Positions 12,301-23,628 of a stretch of 64,000 bases of DNA are shown here, in pieces. The position numbers and the translations under genes are program-made. Numbering within the stretch: position 1 is the first letter of the stretch; each line of letters begins with the position of its first letter. The notes under the pieces were generated by a model. It saw nothing but the letters and a program-made list of their open reading frames with translations. It was not told where the DNA came from and did not search any database. Origin of the DNA: Hofstenia miamia (Eukaryota; Xenacoelomorpha; Acoela); contig SCFE01000085.1 in the NCBI GenBank assembly GCA_004352715.1, positions 1,052,311 through 1,116,310 of the forward strand, written 5' to 3'.

Positions 12301-15300
12301 CTAAACAGAAACTTGTCAAATTTAAAAAACAGAAACCGTTCACGTTATTGACTGCATTAGAACTTTATCAACGATGTATGTGGTAAGGAAAATGGAAGAA
12401 GGTTTGATAATATATTTGACGTAACATCACAAGATTTCTGTGGTTTATCAAACTTTTTTATGCTACGACAAAAGGCAATCCAAAGAAAATCAATTAGATT
12501 TCATAAAGAGAAAATGCACGGTACACAATTAAACAAATTCTACGCGATGGTCTTTTCCCGGGCAAATGATCTAAGTTAAATGCCCTTTGGTGTGATACAC
12601 AATGGACCATGCCCCGGCATATGCTCCGAGAGTAATTATCTTTTGCCGGGGTAGATAACAAATATGTAAACAAAAAATATAATTTTACAACATGCAATAA
12701 AATATTTACTAGATCCGGAGATTACAACGTGAATCAAACAAATGCAGCAGCGACTTTTTTATCTTGCTATAAATATACATATTTAATGTAATACTAAAAA
12801 ACTGCATGTTGCATGAATTATATTTAAAGGATTGGGAAAATTACTTAAAACTTTATGATTATATAAAATATTTCATATTTAAGTTAGCAAAGTCTTGGGA
12901 CACTGAATGTCTTGTCAAAAATAATTTTGAACAATTCAGAGCACTACTATTTTTTAGTAACAATTTGAACAATATGTAAAGTTCATAAAGTTAAATTACT
13001 GCAATAATTGTACTTATGTTTCAATATTATTCCAAAATTGTAACAATTGCGCGTAGAAAGTTGGCTTCATTTTGTTTTATATCAGATTACGAAATGTAAA
13101 TTGTAAATTTACCCAAATCCACTAATTTCACTCGAAAATTTATGTAATGAAGTGGGTAAAATAAATATAAGGGTAAATTTTATCAAAGAATCAGAAGAAT
13201 GCGTTTATAATTTAGGGATGACGATTTTGACGCCTGTACTAACATGATCAACAAATTAGTTACTTTTTTCATCTGGGTCTTGTCAATATAATATCAGCCA
13301 TTCGAAACAGAGTAATGAATTTTATGATAAATGAATTACAGTTTCATAGTTTGACTTTTGAAGACACCCACATTGCAGTTATTTCAGTGCATACATTTCT
13401 CAAACATTAAATTTTTAACACCCCGGGACATTTTTATAACAACAATTTCTAAAGATTTGCTTTACCAAAATTATAACAAATACTTTGCTAAAAAAATGTA
13501 AAAAGAGTGATATGTCGAAGAATTACTAAATTTCTGTACGAAATACTGTCTAATTAATATCAATTTGGTATTATCATTTTCGAAAGCTTTTTAGATATCA
13601 ATATTTTGAAATAATATATTTATGAAGCATTCTTAAAACCGCTCATATTGTGTAGTTAGCTATTTTTATGCAGCTTGTTTCGATATTTGGCATATCTCAG
13701 CTGGGAACCAACCTATTTCTCTAACTAAGCTGTGAGGAATAAATTTAAATGCTCGGAGCAAGCTGTTACACGGAGGGCTTTGCGTCATTTGTCACTTTGA
13801 AATAAAACATTGTTATATTTCATGGCTTGCCCCTGAGCTCGCAATTATCTTGTTCGTAGTTAGATGATATGCGAAGGGTATTTAACTTTAGTGTTTTGCT
13901 CTAGGGCAAAACCCCATCTTATAACATTCGCTTTACAGATAGTTCCATCTTTTACTGTCAGGGAAATGGACAGCAAAATAGCATTGAATGCAGAAATAGT
14001 AAACGTCAGCCGCAAGCTATAGACACCTTGACATTTACATTCCATAAACATGAGTTCGTTCAGCTTCTGAATATTGACTCCTATGTAAAACGTAGAAACA
14101 TTTTCTTACACATCTATAATCGCAATTNAAAAACTGCATGTTGCATGAATTATATTTAAAGGATTGGGAAAATTACTTAAAACTTTATGATTATATAAAA
14201 TATTTCATATTTAAGTTAGCAAAGTCTTGGGACACTGAATGTCTTGTCAAAAATAATTTTGAACAATTCAGAGCACTACTATTTTTTAGTAACAATTTGA
14301 ACAATATGTAAAGTTCATAAAGTTAAATTACTGCAATAATTGTACTTATGTTTCAATATTATTCCAAAATTGTAACAATTGCGCGTAGAAAGTTGGCTTC
14401 ATTTTGTTTTATATCAGATTAAGAAATGTGAAATTGTAAATTTACCCAATTCCACTAATTTGAAATTCATGTAATGAAGTGGGTAAAATAAATATAAGGG
14501 TAAATTTTATCAAAGAATCAGAAGAATGCGTTTATAATTTAGGGATGACGATTTTGACGCCTGTACTAACATGATCAACAAATTAGTTACTTTTTTCATC
14601 TGGGTCTTGTCAATATAATATCAGCCTTCGAAACAGAGTAATGAATTTTATGATAAATGAATTACAGTTTCATAGTTTGACTTTTGAAAACACCCACATT
14701 GCAGTTATTTCAGTGCATACATTTCTCAAACATTAAATTTTTAACACCCCGGGACATTTTTATAACAACAATTTCTAAAGATTTGCTTTACCAAAATTAT
14801 AACAAATACTTTGCTAAAAAAATGTAAAAAGAGTGATATGTCGAAGAATTACTAAATTTCTGTACGAAATACTGTCTAATTAATATCAATTTGGTATTAT
14901 CATTTTCGAAAGCTTTTTAGATATCAATATTTTGAAATAATATATTTATGAAGCATTCTTAAAACCGCTCATATTGTGTAGTTAGCTATTTTTATGCAGC
15001 TTGTTTCGATATTTGGCATATCTCAGCTGGGAACCAACTTATTTCTCTAACTAAGCTGTGAGGAATAAATTTAAATGCTCGGAGCAAGCTGTTACACGGA
15101 GGGCTTTGCGTCATTTGTCACTTTGAAATAAAACATTGTTATATTTCATGGCTTGCCCCTGAGCTCGCAATTATCTTGTTCGTAGTTAGATGATATGCGA
15201 AGGGTATTTAACTTTAGTGTTTTGCTCTAGGGCAAAACCCCATCTTATAACATTCGCTTTACAGATAGTTCCATCTTTTACTGTCAGGGAAATGGACAGC

Positions 15301-17471
15301 AAAATAGCATTGAATGCAGAAATAGTAAACGTCAGCCGCAAGCTATAGACACCTTGACATTTACATTCCATAAACATGAGTTCGTTCAGCTTCTGAATAT
15401 TGACTCCTATGTAAAACGTAGAAACATTTTCTTACACATCTATAATCGCAATTGTAATTGATTCACTAAAATGCGAAAAATTCAAAGCATGACACACGAT
15501 ATACAGCGTGAGAACAAAAAACCTCCTTGGTTTCATATATTCATTGTATCAGAAGTTAATTGAATATTTTCAAAAAATTACTGTCTACAGTTGCAGAAAT
15601 GAATAAATTTTTGTTTTCACTGTGTTTCCAGGTCACGATTTTTATCTTTCCCGCTAGGTGGTAGCTGGTGTGTTTTGGAGTTTGCAAGACAAACAGTGTT
15701 ACGATTGTACAGCGTTCGTTCAGTCACATTCATCACAACAATCATAGATGGCGTACACCCCACAGCAACGCAGCTGGTGTGTTTTCCCAGTAAACATAGA
15801 ACTGTTGTAACGACGTTGTTTTTGTCGTGTATTGGCGTTGAATTGTTTGAGTGGGGTTTATAGTGCGGATAAGTGGCGGTGTATAATTCCGTCTAGCAAA
15901 AAATATTTAAAAATAGGAATAATTTTAGTATTATGACAATTTGAAGATAAATTTTTTAAAAACTGCATTTTTATTGATAGTTTGTCGTTTTATTGTGAAA
16001 AGACGTTGTTTTGTAATGTCGTTTTAGTGCCTTTCAGCGACGTCGTTACGACAGTTCTATGTTTATTGGGTTGGAGTTTGCAAAAACAGTCGATTTTGAA
16101 GTGGTACAATGATTTCAATGAGAGAGACTGCATCTGCGATCAGAGAAAGGGGCATTCCGGCCGCCCAGCAGCGTCAGAGGAAATGGTTGAGAGGGTCAGA
16201 GACACTGATCTTCGCAGGCCAAGATGTCGACACGCAGATGTAGCCGAGAGTTACAACTTCCACAAACCACAGTATGAAAGATCTTACGTAAACGCTTGAG
16301 GTTCAAACCTTATAAGCTGCAACTGGTCCAAAAATTATACCCGCAAGATCATGAAACACGTTTTGAATTTTGCACCAGTTTCCAGGAGTCAATGGAAAAT
16401 GATCCTGATCTCCTCTCAAAGATAATCTTCAGTGATGAAGCAACCTTTATTTGAGTGGAAAGGTGAACAGATACAATGTGAGGATATGGGGGACCCAGAA
16501 CCAGAATCATCATGCCACTCTTGAGTTTGAACGTAACTCCCTCAGTGAATGTGTTTAGTGTAGTATCAGTGAGGGCTGTGTATGGATCTTTTTTCTTTGA
16601 AGGCTTAAAAGTCACTGTCCAAACGTACCTGGAGATGTTACAGAACTGGTTGCTGCCAAGACTACCTGCTGAAGGTGATGACTACATTTTTCAGGAAAAT
16701 GGTGCACCGCCACACTGGTCTGTCAATGTTCGCACATATCTCAATATCAACCTACCAAACCGATGGATTGCCCGTGCTGGACAACACGACCAAGTGTTTT
16801 GCAAATGCCCTCCAAGATCACCAGACCTAACTGTTTATGACTTTCTCCTCTGGGGATATGTCAAAGAGAAAGTTTACATTCCTCATTTGCCCCAGACCAT
16901 GGATGAATTGCAGGAGCGTATTACAGAAGCTCTACACATGATTACTCCAGATATGCTGCAGAAGGATGGAGTTTGATTATCGCCTTGATGTTGGTCGGGC
17001 AACAAGGGGGGCACACATTGAGTGCCTTTCAAATCAACCCACATCACATAAAACTTTGTTAATTTCTGCTACTGTAGACACCAAGTTTGTAAAAATAGTC
17101 ACTCAACTTTTCTCGTAATAAATATTTGAAATCAAGGAGTGTTCTTGTGCTCACCTTGTATATTCAGCTAATGAAAAACTCTCAATTTCAATAACATCAC
17201 ATCTCAAATGCTATAACATAAAAAAGTAAATTAAAGATACGAACGTATTTCTTGCGTGCATTCAATAAAGCATCAGATTCTTCCAATCGTGCCTTTTCTT
17301 CACGGAATTTTTTAATACTTTCCTAAACATGTGAATAAAAATAACATCAAAATGAATTTGTGCATGTACCTGGAGTTCGGAATTCTTTTTAAATTCCTGC
17401 TTAAGATTCTGAACAATGTTTGAAAAGAAGGAGTTACTGCCCCGTCCACTACTCAGCCATCGTAAATGAAG
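9383..17471 (-). CDS. TIMM44: Mitochondrial import subunit TIM44 (5' exon missing)
   Basis: TIM44 is a peripheral inner-membrane protein on the matrix side that tethers mtHsp70 to the TIM23 channel. Exons in transcript order (plus-strand positions): 17370-17471, 17245-17322, 12229-12300, 11993-12142, 11815-11948, 11685-11770, 11547-11639, 11302-11477, 10843-10932, 10171-10305, 9383-9502. All phases join, giving 411 residues and TGA. The N-terminal part has the E-S-I-K-K-F-R-E-E and R-L-E-E-S-D blocks of the family. The C-terminal domain shows V-L-P-N-V-I-E-A, L-E-D-W-C, V-V-I-T-F-Q and D-E-L-D-P-I-A-S-W-R. Human TIM44 is 452 residues, so about 40 residues (the presequence) are missing upstream of 17471. 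The 4.9-kb intron between 12300 and 17245 holds a DNA transposon and a duplicated block. Most other introns are 44-70 bp. The donor at 17244 is GTTCG. Confidence 0.93.
10963..11423. repeat. Direct duplication around single N at 11205
   Basis: Left arm 10963-11204 (242 bp), right arm 11206-11423 (218 bp). Both begin TCAAACCTTGC and end GGTTCTC at the N. The exact start and stop at the N, plus allele-like SNPs, point to two haplotype contigs joined end to end. Confidence 0.85.
11083..11204 (-). pseudogene. TIMM44: Partial second copy of TIM44 exon 8
   Basis: This repeats the coding sequence of 11302-11423 almost exactly (one residue differs, Ser versus Asn before I-L-E-D-W-C) and stops at a single N at 11205. 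The copy includes flanking intron, so 10963-11204 and 11206-11423 are alternative versions of one locus; the right copy has a ~24-bp intronic deletion. If both were real the transcript would carry a broken exon repeat. An unresolved haplotype overlap is more likely. Confidence 0.85.
12797..15453. repeat. 1.33-kb direct duplication around single N at 14128
   Basis: Left arm 12797-14127 and right arm 14129-15453 differ by a few SNPs and short indels (for example near 13100 versus 14430). Both arms lie in the large TIM44 intron and contain no coding signal. The identical 63-codon minus-strand frames at 13860-14051 and 15186-15377 are simply copied along and have no family features. The N sits exactly at the arm junction, as at 11205. 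Confidence 0.9.
15502..17160 (+). mobile_element. Tc/mariner-type DNA transposon, decayed
   Basis: Flanked by TA at 15500-15501 and 17161-17162. The terminal inverted repeats begin TACA(G/A)(C/G)GTGAG and can be followed inward for ~110 bp, including a shared GTCTACAGT segment near 15583 and 17074. Between them lies a transposase in pieces. The N-terminal helix-turn-helix region (W-C-V-L-E-F near 15668-15700, with a second partial copy near 15746-15785) leads to W-Y-N-D-F (16101) and G-R-P (16159-16167). The DDE catalytic part follows: I-F-S-D-E-A (about 16428), Q-E-N-G-A-P-P-H (16694-16717, where the family usually has Q-D/Q-N-G-A-P-P-H), S-P-D-L-T-V-Y-D-F (16816-16842) and a C-terminal R-G-A-H-I-E. 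Frameshifts and a nested insertion inactivate it. It inserted in a TIM44 intron, opposite to the gene. Confidence 0.8.
15786..16070. mobile_element. Nested 285-bp inverted-repeat element (MITE-like)
   Basis: The ends are near-perfect inverted repeats of ~33 bp (CCCAGTAAACATAGAACTGT at the left, complement of the sequence ending TATGTTTATTGGG at the right). The element splits the transposase codons: TGTGTTTT precedes it and TTGGAGTTTGC follows, whereas the neighbouring copy of the same codons at 15669-15690 reads straight through. The host sequence suggests a TT duplication of 2 bp. It has no coding capacity, consistent with a non-autonomous element. Confidence 0.7.
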
Positions 17472-17794
17472 CTAAAGTTGGATTTTTATGTTCATTATCG
17501 TCAAAATAAAATTAATAACCGTGACATAATAAAATAGAAAAACAAGCCAACTCATTAAATAAAGAGTGTCAGATTGAAATAAAATTGATTGAAAGTGAAA
17601 TTTGATAAATTCAAAAAGTGAGAAACATTCACATTTAAAAGCACAGACTACCGAACACAAAACTCTACTCAAGAAAAGAAATAAAGAAGCTGATTTAAAG
17701 AGCTATTTAATTCTATTTACACCGCGTGCTGTGAACAGGTTAGCTCAGGAGATTTTAATTGGCTGGTGTTCGAACATTACTTCGTTTATTTGGG
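17472..17794. other. Region upstream of first visible TIM44 exon
   Basis: On the minus strand this should hold an intron and the presequence-coding exon of TIM44. The acceptor TTTAG abuts 17471. No ATG-started exon with convincing splice donor and presequence character could be selected, so the start of the protein is left open. Confidence 0.5.
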
Positions 17795-18500
17795 TAAATA
17801 ATGATCCAAAGCAAAGCCTTTGATAGGGTACCACATGATGATCTATGCCTGAAACTCCGAAATGTACTTCGTAGCGTTTAATGGATAATTCGGTTTTATG
17901 TTTATCACTTTGGTGTGCTTAGTGATCTCTTTTCGATCCACAGTGGTGTACCTCAAGGCTCAGTGATTGGTCCTTTGCTTTTTATCTATTATATATACCC
18001 GATCTCACGCCTAAACAATTTTTTCAATAAAATACGCCGATGACACTACCTCAATTGTCAGAATCAAGAAGGTTTCCCTGCAGAGCACATTTCTAATTCC
18101 TGAAAACACATCCATGTTTGTCGAATGACATTCCTATCGTTAAGAGAATTCGCTTCCATGGAGTTGACATTGAACCGAATTTGAGCTGGAATTGTTACAT
18201 CAACAGAATCTTCAAAAATACAGCATCCAGTTTCACTATTTAAAGCCAGTTAGCCAAAGCTTACTGAAGAAAACCTTAATTGCCTCAAGAGTAATGCCAT
18301 TTTATGGACTTTTGATTACTGCTCTCCAGATCTTACTAACATGTCTGTAGGTAATAAGAACAAGGTACAACACATCTTGAACAGAGTACCAAGAATCATC
18401 TTAAAAACAGAAAGCACATCGCCTTTTAACTATGGCAATAGATTGAAGCACAACGTCGTCAAACCGTTCCAAAAAGCTGCATTGAACTCAGATCATCCCC
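17795..18500 (+). pseudogene. LINE reverse transcriptase remnant
   Basis: The pieces, in shifting frames, are S-K-A-F-D-R-V-P-H (about 17812-17840), V-P-Q-G-S-V-I-G-P-L-L-F (17950-17985), the catalytic Y-A-D-D-T-T (18033-18050) and a degraded thumb/C-terminal region to ~18500. These are the standard RT blocks of a CR1/Jockey-type LINE. At least three frameshifts or stops lie between the blocks, so it is dead. Confidence 0.7.
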
Positions 18501-18560
18501 CTTTAAACTAGTTCCTTTTGAAAGCACATTAAGATAGATACAGAAAGCGGAAAGGTATAA

Positions 18561-18658
18561 AATAGGGTGCACGCGGACAAAAAAACACTAATATAGGGTA
18601 AAAACGATAAGAAATGCAAAAACCGACGTAAAAAAAATAAAAAATAATAGATATAGAA
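18561..18658 (-). repeat. Dispersed ~95-bp repeat, inverted copy
   Basis: Read on the minus strand this matches 20966-21054 and 22369-22445, sharing ATTTCTTATCGTTTTTACCC and, after a spacer, GTGCACCCTATT. Two copies are direct and this one is inverted, so they flank the Tc1/LINE cluster. Its nature is unknown. It could be the end of another element. Confidence 0.55.
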
Positions 18659-18699
18659 TAAATTCGCAGCATTGAAAACTTGCAATACATAAAAAATTA

Positions 18700-19115
18700 T
18701 TATATATTATTAAACACATTGCAAGTCATAAAAATATATTTGCGCAAATCTATAGATTTTTAGTTTAAATCAAGTCCTTAACTAAAATTTCCAAATACAT
18801 TGCGGTAAAAATATTAATTTATTAATTTCGATTATTCAAAGTATTTCACTCGTATTATTATAACAACTAATATATGTGCTTTGTCGAGTACAAAATTTAT
18901 TGAGGAAGTTTTTGTGTATAAATATAAAATATTTGTTTAAATTTTCATGACAAATTAAATCGTTCTTTTTTGTTAAACCTTTTCACATTAACAACATAAA
19001 TCATGAATTATATTGTCTATTAGAATTATTGAAGCACGCCTCTTCTCATGCCCCTTTGATGAGTTTGCAACAACTTCATTAAAATAAAACTTTATTTTGA
19101 GCTGATTTATATATA
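18700..19115. other. Non-coding AT-rich stretch
   Basis: No gene or structured repeat recognised between the inverted repeat copy and the start of the Tc1-like transposon. Confidence 0.6.
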
Positions 19116-21496
19116 CAGTGGGTGCAAAAAGTGTCCGACACAAAGGAAAACTATATAATTAAAGCCGATTCAACAAAATAACAAGCACACTATTCTAATG
19201 TAATTACAAATATCATATCAAAACAAAGATATTATTCAATGCTGACTTGATAATTGCAATTTATTTAAAAGTTAATGTTTAAAAAGTATCTAACACATTG
19301 TAAAAAAAGACTTTGATGCGCCAATGATTTCTCACCCGTTATGTTCGAGGGAATGTTCTAGAATCAGAAAACGTTGGAGAATTCTAGAATGCAAAAGAAC
19401 GTTAAAGAAAGCTTTTTAACTACAGTCATTAGTTGCCTGAAATCTTCATTAGAAGGTGGTCTACATTTTACACTCTTCAATAATGTCTTAAACTACAGAA
19501 TTGTCTGAATCAGCTAGAAAATCAATTATTAAGCTGCATAGAGATTATTTGGGATATAGAAAAATTTCATCTGTAATTAATATCCCAATTTCGACAGTTG
19601 GGGATACTATTCGGAGGTGGAAATCTTTCCATTTTTCGACTAGTCTGCCTTGTTCAGGGCGTCCTACAAAAACTTCTGGCCGTACAGCTAGGAATTTAGT
19701 TCGAAAAGTACAGAATAATCCTTGACTGACTGGCTCTGAACTACAAAATGACTTGCAATCATCTGGAACAAATGTTTGCAAGAGTACATTAGAACACGTG
19801 AGTAAACTTTCAAGCTTTTGGGATAAAATATTATGGTAAGATGAAACTAAAATATAGTTGTTTGGTCGAAACTGTGTCAGTTGTGTTTGGAGACAGAAGA
19901 ACTCTGCATTTCCCCTGAAGAATATCGTCCCAACAGTAAAGTGGTGGCATAATGCTTTGGGGTTGTTTCTCTTTTGCAGGCCCTGGGGAATTGGAAATCA
20001 TAGAAGAAAGGATGAACTCCGAAATGTATAGAAACAAAAAATAGAACTTTCCTAGAGATTGGATATTCCAACAAGACAATGACCATAAACACACTGCTAA
20101 AGCAACTCGTGCATGGTTTCAGGTGAGGGACACTTAGTTATGTGAATGGCCAAGCCAGTCACCTGATTTCAAACCGATTGAAAATCTGTGGCGGGAATCG
20201 AAATTGATGGTACAGGAGAGAGATCCAAGAAATATTATCCAATTGCANATATATATGTATATATATATATATATAAATATTTATACACTTATAGATGGAC
20301 ATATACACATCTGAAATGAATCAATCTCATTTGCGTCTGTGAGGAAAATGTTAATTACAGATTTAAATTTCAAAACTAGATATTTCATTATCCACTGAAA
20401 AGTGAAGATGTGAGTAAAACAGAATTGAAGAACCCGTTTATTGACAAAATTGCCAAATTGATAGCTTTAGAATGAGTAAAGATTATAGTTTTATGAAGAA
20501 TCTGTTAACCGACACTACATAAGCAAAGATACAAACGATTTCTCGTTTTAAATAAATTTGCACATAATGTTGAGCCCCGATATACATTTTCAATATAAGT
20601 ATGAAAATATATAATGATATGCTTTATATTTAATGCAGTAATGGCATATTGAAAGGGTCCCGCTAATTTTTCCCCCGGCGATACTGTGCATTCCCACTAT
20701 ACAAAATATATTTCTAACAATATTAGCGGAATGTATATGTATGCAAAGCCATCACTATAAATTTTACTAATCGGTAAATAAAATACGGAAATAGATGCTA
20801 ATAGCGAGAACAATTTTCTGAAAAAGCAAAGTTCCAATTGATTTTAACTCGAAATGTATAGATTTGCATAAATATACTTTTATATCTTGTAATTTGTTTA
20901 ATAATTGTTAATTATTTTATGAATTACAAGTTGTCAGTTAATATAATTGTGAAAAGTTATCGGTCTATATCTATTATTTTTTAAACTTGGATTTCTTATC
21001 GTTTTTACCCTATATTAGTGTTTATTTTGTCCGAGTGCACCCTATTCTAACATCGGCATTCTACTGTTGTCAATTCTGGTGACAAAAGAAAAATGGATTC
21101 GCTTTTGATACAGAGCAAAATTATTTTAAACCTTTGTTNTGGTACAGGAGAGAGATCCAAGAAATATTATCCAATTGCAAGAAACATGCAAGAAAGAGTG
21201 GGCTAAAATTCCTATTAGCGTATGTGCTAATCTTGTGGACAAGTATTCCAATAGTTTAGAAGCAGTTTTGGCTGCTAAAGGTCACGAAGCATTGAGTAAA
21301 TTTTTTACGATGTGCTAGATACTTTTTAACATTAACTTTTACAAAATTGCAATTATCAAGTCAACATAATAATATTGTTGTTTTGACATGATATTTCTAT
21401 TTCCCATGTAAAATTACATTAGAATAGTGTTTGTTTATGTCATTTTGTTGAATTAAATAAAGTTTTTCTTTGTATCGGATACTTTTTGCACCCACT
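19116..21496 (+). mobile_element. Tc1-like transposon, split by a misplaced contig
   Basis: The ends are long inverted repeats (~200 bp) starting AGTGGGTGCAAAAAGT, next to TA (19114-19115). The transposase begins near 19498: an N-terminal helix-turn-helix region ending R-R-W and S-G-R-P-T-K (to 19680), then a gap in homology, L-W-G-C-F-S-F, the catalytic Q-Q-D-N-D-H-K-H-T-A-K (20070-20100), S-Q-S-P-D and P-I-E-N-L-W (20152-20190). The C-terminus continues only after 21140 and stops at ~21318. Stops and a deletion between the first and second catalytic blocks make it a pseudogene. 20247-21139 (single Ns at both ends) is foreign: 39 bp of transposase (20208-20246) is repeated at 21140-21178. 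Without the insert the element is ~1.45 kb, a usual Tc1 size. Confidence 0.82.
20248..21138. other. Misplaced contig between two single Ns
   Basis: An 891-bp non-coding contig bounded by N at 20247 and 21139. Its last ~170 bp (20966-21138) nearly equals 22369-22540, the sequence downstream of the LINE at 21746-22369, and it starts with a TA microsatellite like that at 21510-21553. It is best read as the other haplotype of ~21500-22540 without the LINE, scaffolded into the Tc1 element by mistake. Confidence 0.7.
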
Positions 21497-21509
21497 ATAT
21501 ACATAAATG

Positions 21510-21553
<44 letters not shown>

Positions 21554-21745
21554 NNNNNNNNNNNNNNNNNNNNNNNNNNNNNNNNNNNNNNNNNNNNNNN
21601 NNNNNNNNNNNNNNNNNNNNNNNNNNNNNNNNNNNNNNNNNNNNNNNNNNNNNNNNNNNNNNNNNNNNNNNNNNNNNNNNNNNNNNNNNNNNNNNNNNNN
21701 NNNNNNNNNNNNNNNNNNNNNNNNNNNNNNNNNNNNNNNNNNNNN
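21497..21745. repeat. TA microsatellite and 192-N gap
   Basis: A TA-rich microsatellite follows the Tc1 end and leads into undetermined bases 21554-21745. Confidence 0.85.
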
Positions 21746-22369
21746 TGTTGTTTCTCTGAAACACTCGGTGTCTGCCCCTACTAGATCCACAGCTCACTTT
21801 GAAAGAGTTACCGAAATGCGCATTCTTGGTTTTTCTATTTCTAGTAATTTCTGTTTTAAACCTCATATCTCGAAATTAATTACCAAAATCAATCAAGCAA
21901 TTTATCTCTTATTGAAATTGAAACGTCATGGTTACTCAAGAAATGAATTAGAGTATGCGTACAAATCACTGGTTTTTGGTAACATTAATTATGGCGTAGA
22001 AGTTTACGGATGTTCTCATCCTTCTGTGATACAGAGAATTGATCGCGCGCAGAAAAAAGCCATCAAGTTCAACATAATAGCTTCATTCCAGCCTATCGCA
22101 GAAATTATTATTCAGAAAGACAGGAAATTAATCATGAAAATTCTAAAGAATCCAGATTGTCACCCATTAGCAGATCTCATACCCTCACGAAGTATCTACA
22201 GTGAATCAAGGCTCCGAAACCGGCTTCCTCCAACAATCACAGTGCAGCATTATCAAAATCTCTCTATCTTTCCAAATCGGGCGCTTAAATTAAGTTAAAT
22301 TGATTTTTAAATCTAGATGTTATTTCTTGATTTCTAATTTAAGACTTTTGTTGTTGTTGTTGTTGTTGT
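21746..22369 (+). mobile_element. 5'-truncated LINE with hairpin and (TTG)n tail
   Basis: An open frame 21768-22298 (176 residues) covers the end of the RT thumb and the C-terminal domain: I-L-G-F-S-I-S-S, Y-L-L-L-K-L-K, V-E-V-Y-G-C and I-D-R-A-Q-K-K-A. The C-terminus lacks stops, so the copy is fairly young. The 3' end carries a 9-bp perfect hairpin (22284-22292 with 22335-22343) and then a TTG microsatellite (22347-22369). The flank TATCTATTATTTTTT resumes immediately after. The 5' end is lost in the gap. Confidence 0.75.
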
Positions 22370-23628
22370 ATATCTATTATTTTTTAAACTTGGATTTCTT
22401 ATCGTTTTTATCCTATATTAGTGTTTATTTTGTCCGAGTGCACCCTATTCTAACATCGGCATTCTACTGTTGTCAATTCTGGTGACAAAAGAAAAATGGA
22501 TTCGCTTTTGATACAGAGCAAAATTATTTTAAACCTTTGTTAAATTAATGGATTCATAATAATAATTCGCTTAACAATTACACAGTAACATAATAAACTC
22601 CGATGCAAATTATATTATAACTTATTCACCGACTACCGGATGACAGTGCCAAAAACTCTAAATGTTAATTACATTGATGCACTTCAAATAGAAATTACCA
22701 GTTGAGAAAACCATTCTGTGGCATTATAAAGCACTTAAGTAACTGAAATTAATCATGGCTTAAATAAGGCATACAAAGCAATAGAAAATTCTAAATTATA
22801 ATATTTACACATTTGTTAATCAAAACTTTCTATTTAGAAGACTAACTTACGCAATTTACTTGGAAATTTGTTTGAGTTAACCTGATGAGTGTCCCACTCA
22901 TTACATTTGTTCAATTTGGTTTATTTAAAAATATTTTATGTTTAACAATTTTAGTATATGATAGAATTTAATATTATTTATTAGTATTATTTTATTGCAA
23001 TTTAATCGCATTTGTAATTTGTCTATAAAATTATTTTACAATAACACGTTATTGCATCACTATCTTGCCATTATGCAGTTAACATGTTTTTTTCTGTCGT
23101 ACTTTATTTGCGCTAACAATACTTCAAACCTTAAGACAATTTTATAAATAACTTGTTACCCCTGCGGAATATATAATTAATATATTTTTATAAATATTTT
23201 ATGAATTTTTTCAATTTTTGAGGTTGTATTATATATAGAATTCAAAATAAGAAATTTTCCTCTTAAATTGAAAAAAACTTAAATAATTGTTATTCCATTT
23301 GAAGTGTCAAGTTATAAATCATGCTTTTTAGTGCTGTAAAGTACTCTACGGTTTGTGGTGGAAATGCATTCTTCTAGCAACACATTTCTAAGACGCAGTG
23401 GTAACATCTCTAAGTTTACTATAACTTAAAGTTTAAATTATTAATTTATGCTATTTAATGTTTAAAATATTAAGTTTATACCTAATTATTTATAAAGTTA
23501 AGTATTAAGTTAGTTCTTGCTAATATTGTATGACAGACAGGATTAACCATTTTAGCTTTTTTCAGCCTTTTCATTAAGGCTTTTTCGTTTTTAAATTTTC
23601 TATAATATATTGTTTATCTTCTAGCACT
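22370..23628. other. Intergenic and 5' region of the CCCH gene
   Basis: AT-rich sequence without coding signal. TTTATCTTCTAG ends at 23624, five bases before the CCCH start codon. This is an acceptor for either a 5' UTR intron or a spliced leader. A TTTTTCAG-like acceptor also occurs near 23560. Confidence 0.6.

Noticed and set aside
12500-12690. Possible structured RNA (GC-rich patch with CCCGGGCA and TGCCGGGG words) in the TIM44 intron
   Set aside because: The complementary words are imperfect and no known RNA family fold could be drawn by hand.
13860-15377. Two identical 63-codon minus-strand frames that look like a conserved small gene pair
   Set aside because: They lie at the same place in the two arms of the duplication around N 14128, so their identity reflects the duplication. 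They show no family features.
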